This document shows positions 36,876 to 47,680 of a stretch of 64,000 bases of DNA, in pieces. How positions within the stretch are numbered: the first letter of the stretch is position 1; the number at the start of each line of letters is the position of its first letter. Position numbers and translations under genes: made by a program. Under the pieces are notes generated by a model. That model did not search any database. It was not told where the DNA came from and saw nothing but the letters and a program-made list of their open reading frames with translations. The DNA comes from Bacteroidales bacterium (GTDB lineage: Bacteria; Bacteroidota; Bacteroidia; Bacteroidales; UBA1556): NCBI GenBank assembly GCA_023146135.1, contig JAGLCR010000002.1:19868-83867 (forward strand), given 5' to 3'.

Positions 36876-39800
36876 ATGACAGCAACAAGAAAAGACAAAC
36901 GTTTGAGAAAAGTAGCCGGAGAATTTAACATTGGTACATCTACCATTGTTGATTTCCTATCGGACAAGGGTTTTAAGATTGACAGCAGTCCAAACTCTAA
37001 GATTACACCTGAAATGTACGATTTATTGAATGGAAGTTTCCAGTCGGATAAGTCGTTAAAAGAACAAAAGGAAGCGGTAACTCATGAGTTTTCGAGCACT
37101 CGCCGTGCCGAAAAGGAAAAGGCTGCAATAGAGGTCGCTGAAAAAGAAGCTGCTGAAGAAGCTGCTCGTGTAGCTATGGCTGCTGAAAAGGCTGCTGAAA
37201 AGGCTGCTGAAGCTGCTGCTGAGCAAGCTCGTAAAGCTGAAGAGGAGAAGAAGGCTGCAAATGTGATTAAAACCGAAATTCCTAAGCCGAAAGTAATAGG
37301 AAATATCGATTTGGATGCTGGAAAGAAAAAAACCAAGAAGGCAGAAAAGACAGAGAAGGTTGAGAAGGAGGAAAAGGCCAAGAAAACGGAAAAAGTAGAG
37401 GAGCCTAAGGAAGAGAAGATTGAACTTGTGGAGAAAAAAGTTGCTGTTGAAACACAAGCTGAGGTAGTAAAGGAGGTAGCTTCTGCGCCTGAAACTGACA
37501 ATGTTAAAAAAGGCCCTAAAATATTGGGTACGGTGGATTTGAAAGGAATGAACCAGAAAACTCGTCCTGATAAAAAATCGAAAAAGGAAAAGAAGAACGA
37601 AATAAAAGTTCACGAAAAGAAAAAGCCTAATAAGCAGGAAGGAAAAAATGAGGCTCCTGCTAAGCCTGAACAAGCAAAAGAAGCGGTAGTTGATACTAAG
37701 CCGAAAGATGATCCTAATTTTGTGAAAACAAGAATAGAAAAACTTGCAGGCCCAACGGTTTTAGGTAAAATTGAACTACCTGTTATTAAAAAACCAGAAA
37801 AGAAAAAGCCCATTGGTTCTTCTTCTGATAATCCAAACAAGAAGAAAAAGCGGAAACGAATTAGGAAGGATGGTGGAAAACCTGCCAATACGAATACTAA
37901 TTCTAATCAGAGGCAGAATGCTAAAGAGAGCCGTTTCAAGAGTAAGAAAAAGAAAAGAGAGCCGAAGCCAGAGCTTTCTGAAGAAGATATTTCAAAGCAG
38001 ATTAAGGAAACCTTGGCTCGCTTAAACGATTCAAGCAAGAAGACTTCAGTGAAACATCGCCGTAATAAGCGTGATACTGTGGGTAAAGCCCAAATGGCTG
38101 AAATAGAAAAGCAGGAGGAAGAAAAATCAACCATTAAGGTGGCTGAATTTGTTACCGCTAACGAACTCGCAACCATGATGAGTATTAGTGTTAACGATGT
38201 AATTGCAACATGTATGTCTCTTGGCCTATTTGTATCAATTAATCAGCGACTGGATGCAGAAACAATTGTGATTGTAGCTGAGGAATTTGGCTATACAGTC
38301 GATTTCTTGAATGTAAAAGAAGTTGAAGATACTGAGCTTGATGATATAGATGATGAGGCTGATTTAATACCTCGAAATCCAATTGTAACTGTGATGGGTC
38401 ACGTTGACCATGGAAAAACATCTTTACTTGACTTTATTCGCTCAGAAAATGTAATTGCTGGTGAAGCTGGTGGTATTACACAGCATATTGGAGCATACGA
38501 AGTTGAACTAAAGAGTGGACAACGTATTTCATTCCTTGACACACCAGGTCACGAGGCCTTTACTGCAATGCGTGCTCGTGGTTCAAAAATTACAGATGTA
38601 GCGGTTATTGTGATTGCTGCAGATGATAGCATCATGCCGCAAACAAAGGAGTCAATTAATCATGCTCAAGCAGCCGATGTGCCAATTATTTTTGCAATCA
38701 ATAAGATTGATAAGCCTGGTGCAAACCCAGAAAAGATAAAAGAAGAGTTAGCCAATATGAATCTGTTGGTTGAAGATTGGGGTGGAAAAATTCAATCGCA
38801 AGAAATTTCAGCCAAGAATGGAACAGGTGTAGAGGAATTAATGGAGAAGATTGTTCTTGAGGCCGAAATGCTTGACCTTAAAGCTAATCCTAATCGTAGT
38901 GCCAATGGAACTGTTTTAGAAGCATCATTGGATAAAGGAAAAGGATATGTTACTAAAATATTAGTTCAGAACGGAACCCTTAAAGTTGGGGATATGGTTT
39001 TGGCAGGTATGAGCTATGGTAAAGTAAAAGCTATGTTTAATGAGCGTAATAAGCTAGTTGAAACCGCAGGCCCTGCAACACCAGTATTATTATTAGGATT
39101 GAATAGCGCACCTCAAGCAGGTGATGCATTCCGAATATATCGTGACGAGAAAGAAGTAAAAGCCATTGCTAGCAAGCGTGAACAATTGCAACGAGAGCAG
39201 GGAGTTCGTACTCAGAAACATATTACTCTTGACGAAATTGGTCGTCGTTTGGCAATAGGTGACTTTAAGGAGTTGAACTTAATTGTGAAAGGTGATGTGG
39301 ATGGTTCTATCGAAGCATTGTCCGATGCATTGGTGAAATTAAGTGTGGATGAAATTCAAGTGAATATTATTCATAAGTCTGTGGGACAGGTGAATGAGGC
39401 CGATGTGGTATTAGCATCTGCATCTGACGCAATTATTATTGCGTTCCAAGTTCGTCCTTCACCAATAGCTCGCCAGTTGGCAGATAAGGAACAAATTGAT
39501 ATTCGTACCTACTCTGTTATTTATAAGGCTATCGACGAAATAAAAGAAGCAATGCAAGGAATGCTTTCTCCTGATATGGTGGAAGAGATAGTTTGTAGTG
39601 TGGAAGTGCGTGATGTATTTAAGATTACTAAAGTTGGTACCGTAGCAGGATGTTATGTGCTAGATGGTAAAATAAATAGAAACACTAAAATTCGCTTAAT
39701 TCGTGATGGTATCGTAATTTACGAAGGTGGTTTAGGATCTCTTAAACGTTTCAAAGATGATGCGAAAGAGGTTGCCAAAGGTTACGAATGTGGATTGAAC

Positions 39801-39878
39801 ATTGAAAACTATAATGATATTAAAGTAAATGATATCATTGAAGGTTTTGAAATGAAAGAAGTAGAGCGAAAATTATAA
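36876..39878 (+). CDS. infB: translation initiation factor IF-2
   Basis: 1000 residues. It has a short N-terminal IF2-N domain, then a ~330-residue low-complexity linker rich in Lys, Glu and Ala (37080-38090), the source of several long meaningless antisense frames. Then a second IF2-N domain, and the G domain with [15 protein letters not shown] (about residue 507), DTPGHEAF and [10 protein letters not shown]. Domains II-IV follow and end VERKL. It brings initiator tRNA to the 30S subunit. It is the last gene of the rimP-nusA-infB unit, followed 8 bp later by a terminator. Confidence 0.98.
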   Translation: MTATRKDKRLRKVAGEFNIGTSTIVDFLSDKGFKIDSSPNSKITPEMYDLLNGSFQSDKSLKEQKEAVTHEFSSTRRAEKEKAAIEVAEKEAAEEAARVAMAAEKAAEKAAEAAAEQARKAEEEKKAANVIKTEIPKPKVIGNIDLDAGKKKTKKAEKTEKVEKEEKAKKTEKVEEPKEEKIELVEKKVAVETQAEVVKEVASAPETDNVKKGPKILGTVDLKGMNQKTRPDKKSKKEKKNEIKVHEKKKPNKQEGKNEAPAKPEQAKEAVVDTKPKDDPNFVKTRIEKLAGPTVLGKIELPVIKKPEKKKPIGSSSDNPNKKKKRKRIRKDGGKPANTNTNSNQRQNAKESRFKSKKKKREPKPELSEEDISKQIKETLARLNDSSKKTSVKHRRNKRDTVGKAQMAEIEKQEEEKSTIKVAEFVTANELATMMSISVNDVIATCMSLGLFVSINQRLDAETIVIVAEEFGYTVDFLNVKEVEDTELDDIDDEADLIPRNPIVTVMGHVDHGKTSLLDFIRSENVIAGEAGGITQHIGAYEVELKSGQRISFLDTPGHEAFTAMRARGSKITDVAVIVIAADDSIMPQTKESINHAQAADVPIIFAINKIDKPGANPEKIKEELANMNLLVEDWGGKIQSQEISAKNGTGVEELMEKIVLEAEMLDLKANPNRSANGTVLEASLDKGKGYVTKILVQNGTLKVGDMVLAGMSYGKVKAMFNERNKLVETAGPATPVLLLGLNSAPQAGDAFRIYRDEKEVKAIASKREQLQREQGVRTQKHITLDEIGRRLAIGDFKELNLIVKGDVDGSIEALSDALVKLSVDEIQVNIIHKSVGQVNEADVVLASASDAIIIAFQVRPSPIARQLADKEQIDIRTYSVIYKAIDEIKEAMQGMLSPDMVEEIVCSVEVRDVFKITKVGTVAGCYVLDGKINRNTKIRLIRDGIVIYEGGLGSLKRFKDDAKEVAKGYECGLNIENYNDIKVNDIIEGFEMKEVERKL

Positions 39879-39886
39879 TATAATTA

Positions 39887-39922
39887 GACTAAAGAGATAT
39901 CATCTCTTTAGTCTTTCTTTTT
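39887..39922 (+). terminator. Rho-independent terminator of infB
   Basis: GACTAAAGAGAT, loop ATC, ATCTCTTTAGTC, then TTTCTTTTTTTT. A 12-bp perfect stem. Confidence 0.92.
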
Positions 39923-39971
39923 TTTAAGTGCATTTTTCTCATTGTATTTTTTTTGAATTAAATAATCAAGA

Positions 39972-41060
39972 ATGAAGAATAATTACTGCGTAATAATGGC
40001 TGGCGGAATTGGTGCTCGATTTTGGCCAATGAGCAAAACAGCTCGCCCAAAACAATTTATTGATATTTTGGGAACAGGGGAAACCTTAATTCAACAAACG
40101 TTTAACCGTTTTTTAAAAATTTGTCCTCCTGAGAATATTCTCGTTGTTACCAACGATCAGTATAAGGATTTAGTTTTAGAGCAACTTCCACTATTGAAAG
40201 AAAATCAGGTTTTATGTGAGCCATCTCGTAGAAATACCGCGCCATGTATCGCCTATGCAAATTATAGAATATTAGCAGAAAATCCTGATGCTCGTGTTGT
40301 GGTAGCTCCGTCCGATCATATTATTATGAAAGAGGATGTTTTTGTAAATGTGGTTACCGAGGCTTTGGATGTGGTTGAAAAAAATGATTGGCTACTTACC
40401 CTCGGAATAAAGCCGAGCCGTCCTGATACTGGTTACGGATACATTCAATATAATGGCGATACTCCATACAAAAGTAATGAGGACATAAAAAAAGTAAAGA
40501 CATTTACTGAGAAGCCACAGCTCGAAATGGCGAAAGAGTTTCTCGAAAGTGGTGATTTCCTTTGGAATGCAGGTATCTTTATATGGAGTTTGAAAAGTAT
40601 AATGGCAGCTTTTACCAATTATCTTCCCGAAGTTGACTCCCTATTTAATGGGGGTATTGGAAAATATAATACAGCGGAGGAAACTGCTTTTATCAATGAT
40701 ACCTACTCTGTTTGTACCAATATTTCAATTGATTATGGAGTGATGGAAAAAGCGGAAAATGTGTATGTATATGCTGCCGATTTTGGATGGTCTGATTTGG
40801 GAACTTGGGGTTCATTATACGAGATTAAAGAAAAAGATGCTGGTAATAATGCTATTATCGGTAATAATGTAATGACCTACGATTCGAAAAACTGTATCGT
40901 TAACGTGCCTAAAAATAAATTGGTAGTTATTCATGGCCTTGACGACTATATTGTTGCTGAGGGGGATCAATCACTACTTATTTGTCGTAAAGAGGATGAG
41001 CAGATGATTAGAAATATCGTGAATGATATACGTATCGAAAAAGGGGAACAATATATTTAG
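39972..41060 (+). CDS. manC: mannose-1-phosphate guanylyltransferase
   Basis: 362 residues. Nucleotidyltransferase signature MAGGIGARFWPMS at residues 9-21, PKQFIDIL, PSDHII, the sugar-binding FTEKP and WNAGIFIWS, and a short left-handed helix-like C-terminus. It makes GDP-mannose from mannose 1-phosphate and GTP, for surface polysaccharide. The phosphomannose isomerase domain of bifunctional forms is absent. It is monocistronic after the infB terminator. Confidence 0.94.
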   Translation: MKNNYCVIMAGGIGARFWPMSKTARPKQFIDILGTGETLIQQTFNRFLKICPPENILVVTNDQYKDLVLEQLPLLKENQVLCEPSRRNTAPCIAYANYRILAENPDARVVVAPSDHIIMKEDVFVNVVTEALDVVEKNDWLLTLGIKPSRPDTGYGYIQYNGDTPYKSNEDIKKVKTFTEKPQLEMAKEFLESGDFLWNAGIFIWSLKSIMAAFTNYLPEVDSLFNGGIGKYNTAEETAFINDTYSVCTNISIDYGVMEKAENVYVYAADFGWSDLGTWGSLYEIKEKDAGNNAIIGNNVMTYDSKNCIVNVPKNKLVVIHGLDDYIVAEGDQSLLICRKEDEQMIRNIVNDIRIEKGEQYI

Positions 41061-41160
41061 GTATTAGATTTAACCTATTTATCGACTTAATGATAATTAT
41101 AGAGTATTAATCATTATTATACTGTTATATAACAGCATATCAACCAAATAAATTATACAT

Positions 41161-43341
41161 ATGAAAAAGAATATATTATTATTGCTTGTTGTTGGGCTAT
41201 TGTCTACAACGTTTGCTAGCAAAGCTAAAGCAGATGAAGGTATGTGGTTACCTTTCCTTATCAAACGTTTGAACTACGTTGATATGCAGAAAGAAGGATT
41301 GAAACTTACTGCAGAAGAAATTTATAGTGCTAATCATTCCAGTTTGAAAGATGCAATTATTCAATTAGGCAATGGTTGTACTGGCGAGATAATTTCAAAC
41401 GAAGGTTTGATTTTGACGAATCACCATTGTGGTTTTGGAAGTATACAATCGCATTCTACAGTGGAGCACGATTATTTGACTGATGGTTTTTGGGCTATGA
41501 ATAAGCAAGATGAATTGCCAAACCCAGGATTCTTTGTTAAATTCCTTGTGCGTATTGACGATGTTACCACCAAAGTATTGGCTAATGTAAATGATGATAT
41601 GACTGAGGAGGAGCGATCGTTGGAAATATCAAAGATAATTAGAGTCTTACGTGATAGTAATTCCGTATCAGGAAAATATGATGTAGTTATTAAGCCCTTC
41701 TTTAATGGAAATGAATATTATATGTTTATTATGCAAACCTATAATGATGTACGCTTAGTTGGTGCACCTCCTTCATCTATTGGTAAATATGGTGGAGATA
41801 CTGACAACTGGATGTGGCCACGCCATACTGGTGATTTCTCCATGTTTCGTGTTTATACTGCCCCCGACGGAAGTCCAGCAAAATATTCAAAGGATAATAT
41901 TCCAATGAAGCCTAAGCACTTTCTTCCTGTTTCGGTTGATGGTGTAAAGGAAAATGACTTTGCTATGATTATGGGATATCCTGGAAGCACCGATCGTTAT
42001 TTGACTTCTTATGGTGTTCATCATAATCTAAACCTAGTGTATCCTACACGAATTAAAATTCGTCGTGCCAAGCTAGATATTTATTCTGAGGATATGAAAG
42101 CGGATCCTAAAGTGCGTATTCAGTATGCTTCAAAATATGCTCGTGTAGCAAATTATTGGAAAAACTTTATCGGCATGAGCAAGGGTTTAAGAAAACTCAA
42201 GGTTGCTGAGAAAAAAGAAGAGACAGAAGATAAACTAAGCCAATGGATTGCCTTGGATGAAAGTAGAAAAGCTAAATATGGTAATGCATTGACAGATATT
42301 GACTCTGCTTATATGGTGATTGATAAATACACTGTTCAGAAATATTATTATTATGAGGCGATTAAATATGGTCCTGAGATACTTAATGCTAGTGCTTCAT
42401 ATAAGAGCTTAATGGCTCAGCTTAAAAATAGAAAAGTAGACCAAGGTGAAATAGCTAAAATTACCACATCATTGAAAAAGAAGGCGGATGCATTTTTTAA
42501 GGATTATAACTTGCCGACTGATAAAAAACTGTTTTCGAAGATGATGCAAATGTATCACCAAAATGTGCTTGAAGATCAGCAGCCAAAGTATTTAATAGAA
42601 GCTTCAATAGATTATGAGTTAGATTATGATAAGATGGCTGACAAAGTATTTTCAAACACCATGTTTTGTGATAAGGATAAGCTAGCCAAATTTTTAGATA
42701 ATCCATCAGCTAAAGTGCTAGCAAACGATCCTGCCTATATTGTTATGAAAGCGTTTAGCGATAATTTTGATAAGTTCAAAAAGGAATCTGAAAAAGCTTC
42801 TGAGCAATTAGCAAAAGGAAATCGTCTGTTTATCCAAGCTTTGCAGCTAATGGAAAAAGATAAAAAGTTTTATCCTGATGCTAACTTTACCATGCGATTA
42901 ACTTATGGTAAGGTAAAAGGATATGATGCCGCTGATGCTATTCATTATAAATACTATACTACCATAGATGGTTTAATGGCTAAAGAAGACCCAAATAATC
43001 CTGAGTTTATTGTTCCTGCAAAGCTAAAAGAACTTTATGAAGCTAAAGATTATGGTATCTATGGAGAGGGAAATACCTTGCATGTATGCTTTTTATCAAA
43101 TAACGATATTACTGGTGGTAATTCAGGAAGCCCGGTTATTAATGGTAAAGGAGAATTAATTGGATTGGCTTTTGATGGAAACTGGGAAGCTATGAGTGGG
43201 GATATTGCTTTTGAACCCGAATTACAAAGAACCATATCAGTTGATATTAGATATGTTTTGTTTATTATTGATAAGTTTGCAGGTGCAGCTAATCTAATTG
43301 ATGAAATGAAATTTGTGGGTAATAATGCAAAGAAGAATTAG
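41161..43341 (+). CDS. S46-family dipeptidyl-peptidase, DPP7 type
   Basis: 726 residues with a signal peptide (to about FASKAKA). It has the S46 chymotrypsin-fold triad: His89 (TNHHCGF), Asp225 probable (HTGDFSMFR) and Ser655 (TGGNSGSPV). Residue 673 is Gly (FDGNWE). In the P. gingivalis enzymes Gly at this place marks DPP7 (hydrophobic P1) and Arg marks DPP11 (acidic P1), so DPP7-like specificity is inferred. It removes dipeptides from the N-terminus of peptides in the periplasm, fitting growth on proteins. It has its own terminator. Confidence 0.94.
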   Translation: MKKNILLLLVVGLLSTTFASKAKADEGMWLPFLIKRLNYVDMQKEGLKLTAEEIYSANHSSLKDAIIQLGNGCTGEIISNEGLILTNHHCGFGSIQSHSTVEHDYLTDGFWAMNKQDELPNPGFFVKFLVRIDDVTTKVLANVNDDMTEEERSLEISKIIRVLRDSNSVSGKYDVVIKPFFNGNEYYMFIMQTYNDVRLVGAPPSSIGKYGGDTDNWMWPRHTGDFSMFRVYTAPDGSPAKYSKDNIPMKPKHFLPVSVDGVKENDFAMIMGYPGSTDRYLTSYGVHHNLNLVYPTRIKIRRAKLDIYSEDMKADPKVRIQYASKYARVANYWKNFIGMSKGLRKLKVAEKKEETEDKLSQWIALDESRKAKYGNALTDIDSAYMVIDKYTVQKYYYYEAIKYGPEILNASASYKSLMAQLKNRKVDQGEIAKITTSLKKKADAFFKDYNLPTDKKLFSKMMQMYHQNVLEDQQPKYLIEASIDYELDYDKMADKVFSNTMFCDKDKLAKFLDNPSAKVLANDPAYIVMKAFSDNFDKFKKESEKASEQLAKGNRLFIQALQLMEKDKKFYPDANFTMRLTYGKVKGYDAADAIHYKYYTTIDGLMAKEDPNNPEFIVPAKLKELYEAKDYGIYGEGNTLHVCFLSNNDITGGNSGSPVINGKGELIGLAFDGNWEAMSGDIAFEPELQRTISVDIRYVLFIIDKFAGAANLIDEMKFVGNNAKKN

Positions 43342-43376
43342 ACTAATCTAGTTATTTTAAGTTTTTATCTAAAGAA

Positions 43377-43410
43377 AAGCCCCATTAGTATTTGCTAATG
43401 GGGCTTTTTA
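43377..43410 (+). terminator. Rho-independent terminator of the S46 peptidase gene
   Basis: AAGCCCCATTAG, loop TATTTG, CTAATGGGGCTT, then T-run. Near-symmetrical, so it could also serve the convergent small gene at 43429. Confidence 0.92.
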
Positions 43411-43428
43411 GGTATTAATTGTGTAATA

Positions 43429-43686
43429 TTATTGGTTATACCAAGATTTCTTTCGGTAATTTCTTTTATGTTTGATGTTATAAGTGGAGGCTGTTTTAGT
43501 CTTCTTTTTGCGAAGCTTCTTCTGATACGTGCCTTTGTTTTTCTTTCTTTTCTTGGTAGTTGAGCGGCGTTTCTTTACCATTCGCTTATACCTATGCTGA
43601 CTGCATGAGCTAATGCTAAGGCCACCTATTAATAAAAATATTATGAGTAAAGTGCGGTTAAAAATAAGATGTTTCTTCTTTTTCAT
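43429..43686 (-). CDS. small highly basic lipoprotein, function unknown
   Basis: 85 residues. Signal peptide with lipobox SISSC (Cys28). The mature ~57 residues are almost entirely Lys, Arg, Thr, Ser, Tyr and Asn. Such a basic tail on a membrane-anchored lipoprotein could bind LPS, peptidoglycan or nucleic acid; this is inference only. It is convergent with the S46 gene across the shared terminator. The signal peptide and lipobox favour a real gene over a chance frame. Confidence 0.6.
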   Translation of the reverse strand: MKKKKHLIFNRTLLIIFLLIGGLSISSCSQHRYKRMVKKRRSTTKKRKKNKGTYQKKLRKKKTKTASTYNIKHKRNYRKKSWYNQ

Positions 43687-43785
43687 AGTAACTATAATTT
43701 GGCCTTGTAATTTTAGTTTATAGATTGCGAATTTACCAAATCTTATACAGAAATAAAAAAATAATGTTACAGAGTATATTTATTA

Positions 43786-43793
43786 TATTTTTG
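43786..43793 (+). promoter_or_regulatory. -7 element (TATTTTTG) of the beta-helix protein gene
   Basis: Perfect TAnnTTTG match 38 bp before the start at 43832. No clear -33 box. Confidence 0.45.
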
Positions 43794-43831
43794 CACACTA
43801 TTCAATAAAACAAAAACAAAATACCTTTTCA

Positions 43832-46027
43832 ATGAACCTAGGTCGTATAATCATAAGTTTTTCTTTTTTTTTATTTTTCTCAACCACAGTTTTTGCTCAA
43901 TTGAGTGGCACAAAAACCATTGGTGGTACTAGTCCCGATTATGCTACATTTTCCGCTGCAGCTACAGATTTGAATACTAATGGTGTTAATGGTGCAGTGA
44001 TATTTAATGTAGCTCCAGGCACTTATATTGAGCAATTTACCTTGTCAAATATTGTGGGTACTAATAGCGTTAATACTATTACTTTTCAATCTAGTAATGG
44101 GGATAGCACTTCGGTGATTATACAATATGCATCTTCTTCTTCAGCAATTGATAATTATGTTGTTAAACTTGATGGTACAGATTATATCACATTTAAAAGC
44201 TTAACTATAACGCGCCCGGGTACATCAAGTTATTCCGTTGTTTTTACGGTTGTTGGAGCTAGCAATGATGTTCATATCGAAAATTGTATTTTTAAAAATT
44301 ATGCCATCAATAGCACAGCTAATGCCGCTGCTTTATTTTATGTTCCTAATGGTGGATTGCACTCTAGTTTTAATCAGGTATTCCTCAATAATAGGTTTGT
44401 TAACGGATCAATAGGGATATTTAGTTTTGGACCTAGTTCGAACAGCCCAAGTACTGGAATGTTTATTAGAGGCAATTCATTTGAAAATCAAGGCATATTT
44501 GCCATGCAATTATATTATCAAGAAGCACCTAAAGTAATCAATAATAAGGTTGTTAGCAATACGCTAAATAGTAACTATGTTGGTTTATTAGGCAATTATA
44601 TCTCTAAGGCTTTTGTTTTTAGAAATAATAAATTTATTTTGAATAAGGGAACAGGCCTTTCCTTGCAAGCTTCCATTAGCAATATCCAGACGGGTTTAAT
44701 TACCAATAACTTTATCAGTATTGCATCTACATCAGGAAAAGGAATAATTCTTAACAATAGCGGATATCAAAATATTTATTTTAATAGTATCCGAATGCTT
44801 GGAGCGTCTGCAATAGGGTTAAAAGTTACAGGATCTTCAAGTACGGCTAATCGTTTTAAGAATAACATTATTCAACTTGATGCAAGTGGCAATTGTATTG
44901 AAACTTCTAATGCACCAAATGCTTTTAACGAATTGAATTTTAATAACTATTATTTCCCTAATGGAAATATGGGGAAATATAATACTTCAACGGTATATTC
45001 CACATTGGCAACTTGGCAAACGGCCACCAGTAAAGAGGGTAATTCTATAAATGTGAATCCTAATTTTATTAGTAATACCGATTTGCATATTATAAATTCG
45101 GCTATTGCATTACAAGGAACTTCAGCCAATACAAGCCCATATAGCCTTACTGATATTGACGGTATATTAAGAAATACGCTTACTCCCGATATTGGTGCCG
45201 ATGAGTTTACAATAAGTGATTTAGCGATCGACTCCGTTTATATTAATACCCAAATGTGTTTGGGGGAAGAGTATCAAATGAAAATAGATATAAAAAATGA
45301 AAGCACAGCCGTTATTAATGCCTTGCTTCCTGTGTTTTATCGTATCGATACTTTAGGCGCTATTCAATTGGGATTAGCAAATATTGTGAATTTAGCTCCC
45401 GATTCTATTTTTAGCTATATACCTATCAATAAAATAAATGCAAATTCATTGGGAATCCATCTTTTGCAAGTTTTTATTAGTGTACAAAACGATGCCGACT
45501 CATCAAATAACGTTTCTAGTTTCAATTTTTTGGTAAGTGATTATCCTATTTCTAATTTACCAAATGATACTACTACTTGTGGTGGAAAAACGATGCTACT
45601 AGATCCGGGAGCGGGCTATGATAGTTACCTTTGGTATGATGGTACAACGAACCCAACTTATAGTTTAGATTCTACAGGAATTGGTTATGGTGGAAAGTTT
45701 ATTTCTGTGAGCATAATTGATAATGGTTGCAGTATAAAAGATTCTGCTTTAGTGCTTTTCAAGAATTGTACAGGCATTGAAAACACATCGCTTAAGCATA
45801 GCATAAGTATATTCCCAAATCCAGCTAGTGAGTATATAAGTATCGATAATCAGTCCAGCGCCTTCATTCATAGTATGGAGATTATTCGAGCAGATGGGCA
45901 ATTAGTTAGAAAAGTTAAAACTGCTGGAACAAACAGAATTGATATTTCTGATTTAGCAAACGGATTGTATTATTTACTAATCGAAACAGAACAAGGCCAC
46001 ACAGTAAAGAAATTTGTTAAGAAATAG
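43832..46027 (+). CDS. secreted beta-helix protein with T9SS signal
   Basis: 731 residues. Signal peptide (to TTVFAQ). Opening TKTIGGTSPDYATFSAAAT and VIFNVAPGTYIEQF is typical of Bacteroidetes right-handed parallel beta-helix proteins, followed by N-N-x-F ladders to about residue 450. A CARDB-like beta domain and an Ig-like segment (DTTTCGGKTMLLDPGAGYDS) come next. A T9SS domain ends it (IFPNPASEYISIDN to HTVKKFVKK). It is a surface or released protein, possibly acting on or binding polysaccharide. It is followed 22 bp later by an M23 peptidase gene, probably in one transcript. Confidence 0.85.
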   Translation: MNLGRIIISFSFFLFFSTTVFAQLSGTKTIGGTSPDYATFSAAATDLNTNGVNGAVIFNVAPGTYIEQFTLSNIVGTNSVNTITFQSSNGDSTSVIIQYASSSSAIDNYVVKLDGTDYITFKSLTITRPGTSSYSVVFTVVGASNDVHIENCIFKNYAINSTANAAALFYVPNGGLHSSFNQVFLNNRFVNGSIGIFSFGPSSNSPSTGMFIRGNSFENQGIFAMQLYYQEAPKVINNKVVSNTLNSNYVGLLGNYISKAFVFRNNKFILNKGTGLSLQASISNIQTGLITNNFISIASTSGKGIILNNSGYQNIYFNSIRMLGASAIGLKVTGSSSTANRFKNNIIQLDASGNCIETSNAPNAFNELNFNNYYFPNGNMGKYNTSTVYSTLATWQTATSKEGNSINVNPNFISNTDLHIINSAIALQGTSANTSPYSLTDIDGILRNTLTPDIGADEFTISDLAIDSVYINTQMCLGEEYQMKIDIKNESTAVINALLPVFYRIDTLGAIQLGLANIVNLAPDSIFSYIPINKINANSLGIHLLQVFISVQNDADSSNNVSSFNFLVSDYPISNLPNDTTTCGGKTMLLDPGAGYDSYLWYDGTTNPTYSLDSTGIGYGGKFISVSIIDNGCSIKDSALVLFKNCTGIENTSLKHSISIFPNPASEYISIDNQSSAFIHSMEIIRADGQLVRKVKTAGTNRIDISDLANGLYYLLIETEQGHTVKKFVKK

Positions 46028-46049
46028 TCGGGCCTGATTTATATTAATT

Positions 46050-46928
46050 ATGCGAAATTATCTTAGAATTATCATTCTTGTTTTATTTGTTGCTATAGGG
46101 CAATATGCAAGCGCTCAGCTTGATACTTCCACTAGCGAAATTTTTGAGAGTAGAAATGATAGCATCGATATGACAGCTAATTTCTATAATATATACGACT
46201 CCCTTACCAAATTACGATATCCAGCAAACTATATTTATCACGAGTGGAATACTCACAAGATCCATTTTAAGCTTGATGGAAAGGATTTTAAGTTGGATTC
46301 TCAGATGATTGTTTTGCAAAACCGTGACGAAAATAAGTTGTATTATCACCCATTCAAGGGCGTGGTAACTTCTCGCTTTGGTTATCGTCGATATCGCTTT
46401 CATTATGGAATTGATATTGACTTGATAACAGGCGACCAAGTAGTTAGTGCTTTCGATGGAATGGTGCGGGTTGTTATGTATGATAAGGGCTATGGAAATG
46501 TAGTTGTAATTCGTAATGATAATGGACTGGAAGCTGTTTATGGGCACTTATTACGACCAATTGTGGATACCAATCAAGTTGTAAAAGCAGGTGATGTAAT
46601 TGGTTTTGGTGGTAATACTGGGCGATCATCAGGAAGTCATCTGCATTTCGAATTGCGTTATCTAGGAGCGGCTCTTAATCCCGAATCAGTAATTGATTTT
46701 GAGAAGTTTACTCTTTTGTCTGATACGGTATTCCTTACACCAAATAATTTTAAGTATCTCAATCGTATAAAAGCAGATAAAAATGCAAAGTATCATACCG
46801 TTCGCAGTGGCGACAATTTGGGTAAAATAGCCCATAGGTATCATACTAGTGTGAGTAAGCTTTGTTACTTAAATGGGATAAATCAGAATAGCATTATTCG
46901 TATAGGTCAGAAGATACGAATACGTTAA
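46050..46928 (+). CDS. M23 metallopeptidase with C-terminal LysM domain
   Basis: 292 residues with a signal peptide (to YASAQ). The LytM/M23 domain (about residues 100-215) has the zinc ligands in HYGIDID and SHLHFE and the VYGHL loop. A LysM domain closes the protein (YHTVRSGDNLGKIAHRY to IRIGQKIRIR) and should bind peptidoglycan. It cuts peptide cross-links or acts as a regulator of other hydrolases; the intact ligands favour an active enzyme. It is last in the unit with the beta-helix gene and is followed by a hairpin terminator. Confidence 0.92.
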   Translation: MRNYLRIIILVLFVAIGQYASAQLDTSTSEIFESRNDSIDMTANFYNIYDSLTKLRYPANYIYHEWNTHKIHFKLDGKDFKLDSQMIVLQNRDENKLYYHPFKGVVTSRFGYRRYRFHYGIDIDLITGDQVVSAFDGMVRVVMYDKGYGNVVVIRNDNGLEAVYGHLLRPIVDTNQVVKAGDVIGFGGNTGRSSGSHLHFELRYLGAALNPESVIDFEKFTLLSDTVFLTPNNFKYLNRIKADKNAKYHTVRSGDNLGKIAHRYHTSVSKLCYLNGINQNSIIRIGQKIRIR

Positions 46929-46940
46929 GCTGAAATATAA

Positions 46941-46983
46941 AAATCGAGATTCGGTTTCCCAAATCTCGATTTCTATTATTTTT
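46941..46983. terminator. bidirectional terminator between convergent genes
   Basis: AAATCGAGATT and AATCTCGATTT arms around a 10-nt loop, with A-rich sequence on the left and T-rich on the right. Serves the M23 gene (plus) and probably the OsmC gene (minus). Confidence 0.75.
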
Positions 46984-46996
46984 CCATAAAGACTTA

Positions 46997-47416
46997 TTAG
47001 TCCTCAATTACTATTTCGTGCGACATCTCCGCCACCTTATCCAGCATGGCAGTTACACCACAATAGCGGTCTTGTGATAAATTAATAGCCTTTTCTAATT
47101 TTTCCATCGGAAGATCTTTTCCTTTGAAAGTATAGATGATATGTATTTTATGAAAGTATTTAGGATGCTCTTCTGTAAGTTCACCACTAACATTTACATT
47201 GAAATCATCGGGCTGTACACGCATTTTATTAAGAATAGAAATAACATCCATTCCTGTACATCCGCCTAAAGACACTAGGGTTAAAGGCTTTGGACGTGCA
47301 CCATGATCTTCACCACCCACTCGCTCGTCAGCATCAAGAGGGATAATATGTCCATTAACCTCAGCATCAAATGCCATTTTATTTTTCCACTTTAATTCAA
47401 TTGTCGTTGTTGCCAT
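46997..47416 (-). CDS. OsmC-family protein
   Basis: 139 residues. The two family cysteines are present in GGCTGMDVISILNK and DRYCGVTAML. They form the peroxidatic thiol pair of OsmC/Ohr-type hydroperoxide reductases. The chain is short and of the YhfA-like OsmC branch by its GGC[ST]xxDV motif. The expected role is reduction of organic hydroperoxides, though many of these short forms have no proven substrate. The 264-bp gap beyond its start (47417-47680) shows nothing I can name. Confidence 0.88.
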   Translation of the reverse strand: MATTTIELKWKNKMAFDAEVNGHIIPLDADERVGGEDHGARPKPLTLVSLGGCTGMDVISILNKMRVQPDDFNVNVSGELTEEHPKYFHKIHIIYTFKGKDLPMEKLEKAINLSQDRYCGVTAMLDKVAEMSHEIVIED

Positions 47417-47680
47417 TTTATATATTGTTTAATTGTTATTTGCTTTACAATCTTGTTTTTAGAAAATGCTTTCCTTTAAAACGCGGCAAATATACAAATA
47501 AGAATTAGAATACGGATTTGAGGTTTTTGGAATATTCACCTAATTTCAAACTGTCTTAATTTGGGGGGATATTACAACACCTCTTTAAACTTTAACAAAC
47601 CTTAAATATCACTTTTAAGGCTTGTATTTTTAAAATTAGAAATTAGAGTGAATTACTCCCTTGGAATATTTTTTTGAGTT

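Noticed and set aside
37056..38176. Several long open frames antisense to infB
   Set aside because: They arise from the Lys/Glu/Ala-rich linker of IF-2, read as Phe/Leu/Ser-rich sequence. No start signals and full overlap with a certain gene.
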